In this document: in pieces, positions 5,451-6,550 of the stretch
Position numbering within the stretch: the stretch's first letter is position 1
Layout of the letters: every line of letters starts with the position of its first letter
The notes under the pieces: generated by a model
The model's database searches: none
What the model saw: the letters and a program-made list of their open reading frames with translations, nothing else
Told to the model about the DNA's origin: nothing
Position numbers and translations under genes: made by a program
DNA from: Chloroflexota bacterium
GTDB lineage: Bacteria; Chloroflexota; Dehalococcoidia; JAUQQI01
DNA: 6,550 nt
Direction: 5' to 3'
Assembly: GCA_030549955.1 (NCBI GenBank)
Contig: JAUQQI010000100.1
Coordinates: 296 to 6,845, forward strand

Positions 5451-6435
5451 CGACCCAGCCGAGGAATTCGGGGTAGCCCGCAAAGGCCAGCACATGCTCG
5501 GCTCCGTTTAAATCGACCACGCTCAGCTGTGTCCGATCGTCTTTAACCCTACGAATGGCCAGGTGGCGGCCAGCTGGGTCCCAGCCGAGCAGTTCAACAT
5601 CACCGCTGACGGCCGTCAGGGTCGACACCCGGCCGCCGGCCTCAACCGTCAGCCGGCCGGCTTCGACCCGGGTCCGGCCGGACCCGGGGGCCCAGGCGAA
5701 GGCATCGCCGGCCTCCGGCCGGACCTGCCCCGAGCCCAGGTCAAGTGCCAGCAGACCGGTCTTGCCGGGGCCGAGTAGGCGCAGGACAAGGGTCCGGCCG
5801 TCGGGGGAAAGCCGGAAATCCCGGGGGGTACCTTCAGGAAGGCTAAACCGCGCATCCCCGGCCCAAATCTCATTGTGGGGCCCGATAACTGCCGAAACGA
5901 GCCGGCCGGCGAAGTCCCAGCCGAGCGGGAAGACGGCTGCCACATCCCTGACGAGGTGCACTTCCCGCTCCCGGCCGGCCAGGTCGACCTCGACCAGGCT
6001 GAATTGGCGGCCTTCGTAATCGGACCGCCGGACGATGACGGCCTGGCCGTCGGGACGCCAGACCGGGGGCCAGTAGAGGTCGAGTTTAACGGCAAGCCGG
6101 CGGCCGCCGCCGGTCCGGAGGTCGAGCAACCAGAGTTCGGCCCCGGTATCAGGCCGGGCGATTCCCGGCCAGATGAGGTAAGCCAGAAGCTGGGCATCGG
6201 GTGAGACGGCCCCGTTCAGGCCGTACCCGGTCGGGTCGGGGACCTCACCGAGCAGACGGCCGTTTTTCGGGCCGGTGACCGGGACCTGCCAGAGGCGGGT
6301 CCGGTCAGGGAAAAACTCGGCCACGACCAGGGCCGGTCCCGCCGAAGCCTGGCCCGGCAGTCCCTCTGAAAAGGCCAGGATTGCGCCCGCAAAAATGATG
6401 GCAGCGTAAGCTAGCAGGCGAAGCTTTCGGGCCAA
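5437..6435 (-). CDS. Exported TolB-like / PD40 beta-propeller protein
   Basis: A probable extracytoplasmic beta-propeller; such proteins usually bind other proteins or ligands, and no catalytic activity is evident. There are 332 residues. The N-terminus has RK, a hydrophobic stretch at about 7-22, and a possible cleavage after QASA (29-32). Repeated WD40/PD40-type blades follow: SPDAQLLAYL (78-87) with LWLLDL, WRPDGQAVIV (126-135) with LVEVDL, SPDGRTLVLRL (210-220) with LLALDL, and WDPAGRHLAIRR (285-296) with LSVVDL, plus degenerate units near 173 and 248. The final FLGWVGGDR may close the propeller. The start is TTG at 6435; the frame has a stop at 6469-6471 and no other start between, but the ribosome binding site is weak. 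An extended -10 site lies about 50 bases upstream. The downstream transglycosylase-like gene overlaps, suggesting the two act together at the cell surface. Confidence 0.75.
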   Translation of the reverse strand: MARKLRLLAYAAIIFAGAILAFSEGLPGQASAGPALVVAEFFPDRTRLWQVPVTGPKNGRLLGEVPDPTGYGLNGAVSPDAQLLAYLIWPGIARPDTGAELWLLDLRTGGGRRLAVKLDLYWPPVWRPDGQAVIVRRSDYEGRQFSLVEVDLAGREREVHLVRDVAAVFPLGWDFAGRLVSAVIGPHNEIWAGDARFSLPEGTPRDFRLSPDGRTLVLRLLGPGKTGLLALDLGSGQVRPEAGDAFAWAPGSGRTRVEAGRLTVEAGGRVSTLTAVSGDVELLGWDPAGRHLAIRRVKDDRTQLSVVDLNGAEHVLAFAGYPEFLGWVGGDR

Positions 6436-6486
6436 TGCAAGTTCGTCCGCCCGGGGGAAGCTGGGCGGCTACCGGAAGTCAGCCCA

Positions 6487-6497
6487 AGTATACCACA
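6487..6497 (-). promoter_or_regulatory. Extended -10 promoter (TG-n-TATACT) for the propeller gene
   Basis: On the minus strand TGTGGTATACT is read from 6497 to 6487: the TATACT hexamer is at 6492-6487 and is preceded by TGG, the extended -10 pattern. No -35 hexamer is seen at 16-18 bases, which is usual for extended -10 promoters. A start near 6480 gives a leader of about 45 bases before the TTG at 6435. It lies just after the stop codon of the upstream gene. Confidence 0.55.
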
Positions 6498-6498
6498 G

Positions 6499-6550
6499 TC
6501 ACCCGACGATACCCCGGGCCCGCAGGTCCCTGATCTGGTCGGGGCTGAAG
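6499..6550 (-). CDS. C-terminal end of an upstream gene, possibly a CaiB/BaiF CoA-transferase
   Basis: The minus strand reads 16 codons, FSPDQIRDLRARGIVG, and then TGA (6501-6499); the rest is beyond the right edge. The pattern SP-(E/D)-(E/Q)-I-x-x-L-R-x-x-G-(V/I) is a common C-terminus of CaiB/BaiF family CoA-transferases, but other families end similarly, so the product is only a suggestion. Codon use fits the neighbouring genes. The stop lies just upstream of the extended -10 site for the propeller gene. Confidence 0.4.
   Translation of the reverse strand, partial: FSPDQIRDLRARGIVG

Noticed and set aside
1..6550. CRISPR, tRNA, rRNA, insertion sequence or defence system
   Set aside because: I saw no regularly spaced repeats, tRNA cloverleaf pattern, transposase motifs or terminal repeats; the genes are metabolic or exported proteins.

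Overview
The window is high-GC bacterial chromosome, packed with genes and with a strong preference for G or C in the third codon position (Arg is mostly CGG; GTG and TTG starts are used). It most likely comes from a Chloroflexota-type bacterium. The best hint is the secreted protein at 4311-5450, which ends in an aromatic/basic stretch followed by 'MPLVGR'. That resembles the short LPLV-like C-terminal tails common on exported proteins of that phylum. This placement is an inference; the window holds no rRNA or other firm marker.

Left part, + strand (1-2798): the end of a histidine biosynthesis operon in the order hisH (C-terminal part only), hisA, hisF, a 303-base interval, then a fused hisIE. 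HisH and HisF together form imidazole glycerol phosphate synthase. HisIE supplies the second and third steps of the pathway and HisA the fourth, so the four genes cover steps 2 to 5. hisH and hisA overlap by 7 bases. The interval between hisF and hisIE breaks an otherwise tight operon. It can be read as an unrecognised 107-codon gene overlapping both neighbours, or as a promoter (TATACT at 1990) followed by a leader with three hairpins.

Right part, - strand (read from 6550 down to 2694): the last codons of an upstream gene (possibly a CaiB/BaiF CoA-transferase), then an exported TolB-like beta-propeller protein. Next comes a secreted lytic-transglycosylase-like protein with a BACON/Ig-like C-terminal domain, then comB (2-phosphosulfolactate phosphatase family), then a HAD-family hydrolase. 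Neighbours overlap or are separated by only 23 bases, so they may be co-transcribed, although comB has a perfect TATAAT placed for a nearly leaderless transcript of its own. The HAD gene runs tail-to-tail into hisIE and overlaps it by 105 bases.

No tRNA, rRNA, CRISPR array, insertion sequence, prophage or recognisable defence system is visible. This is mainly ordinary chromosome. The points most worth a second look are the hisF-hisIE interval, the leaderless comB promoter, the convergent overlap, and the comB-HAD phosphatase pair.
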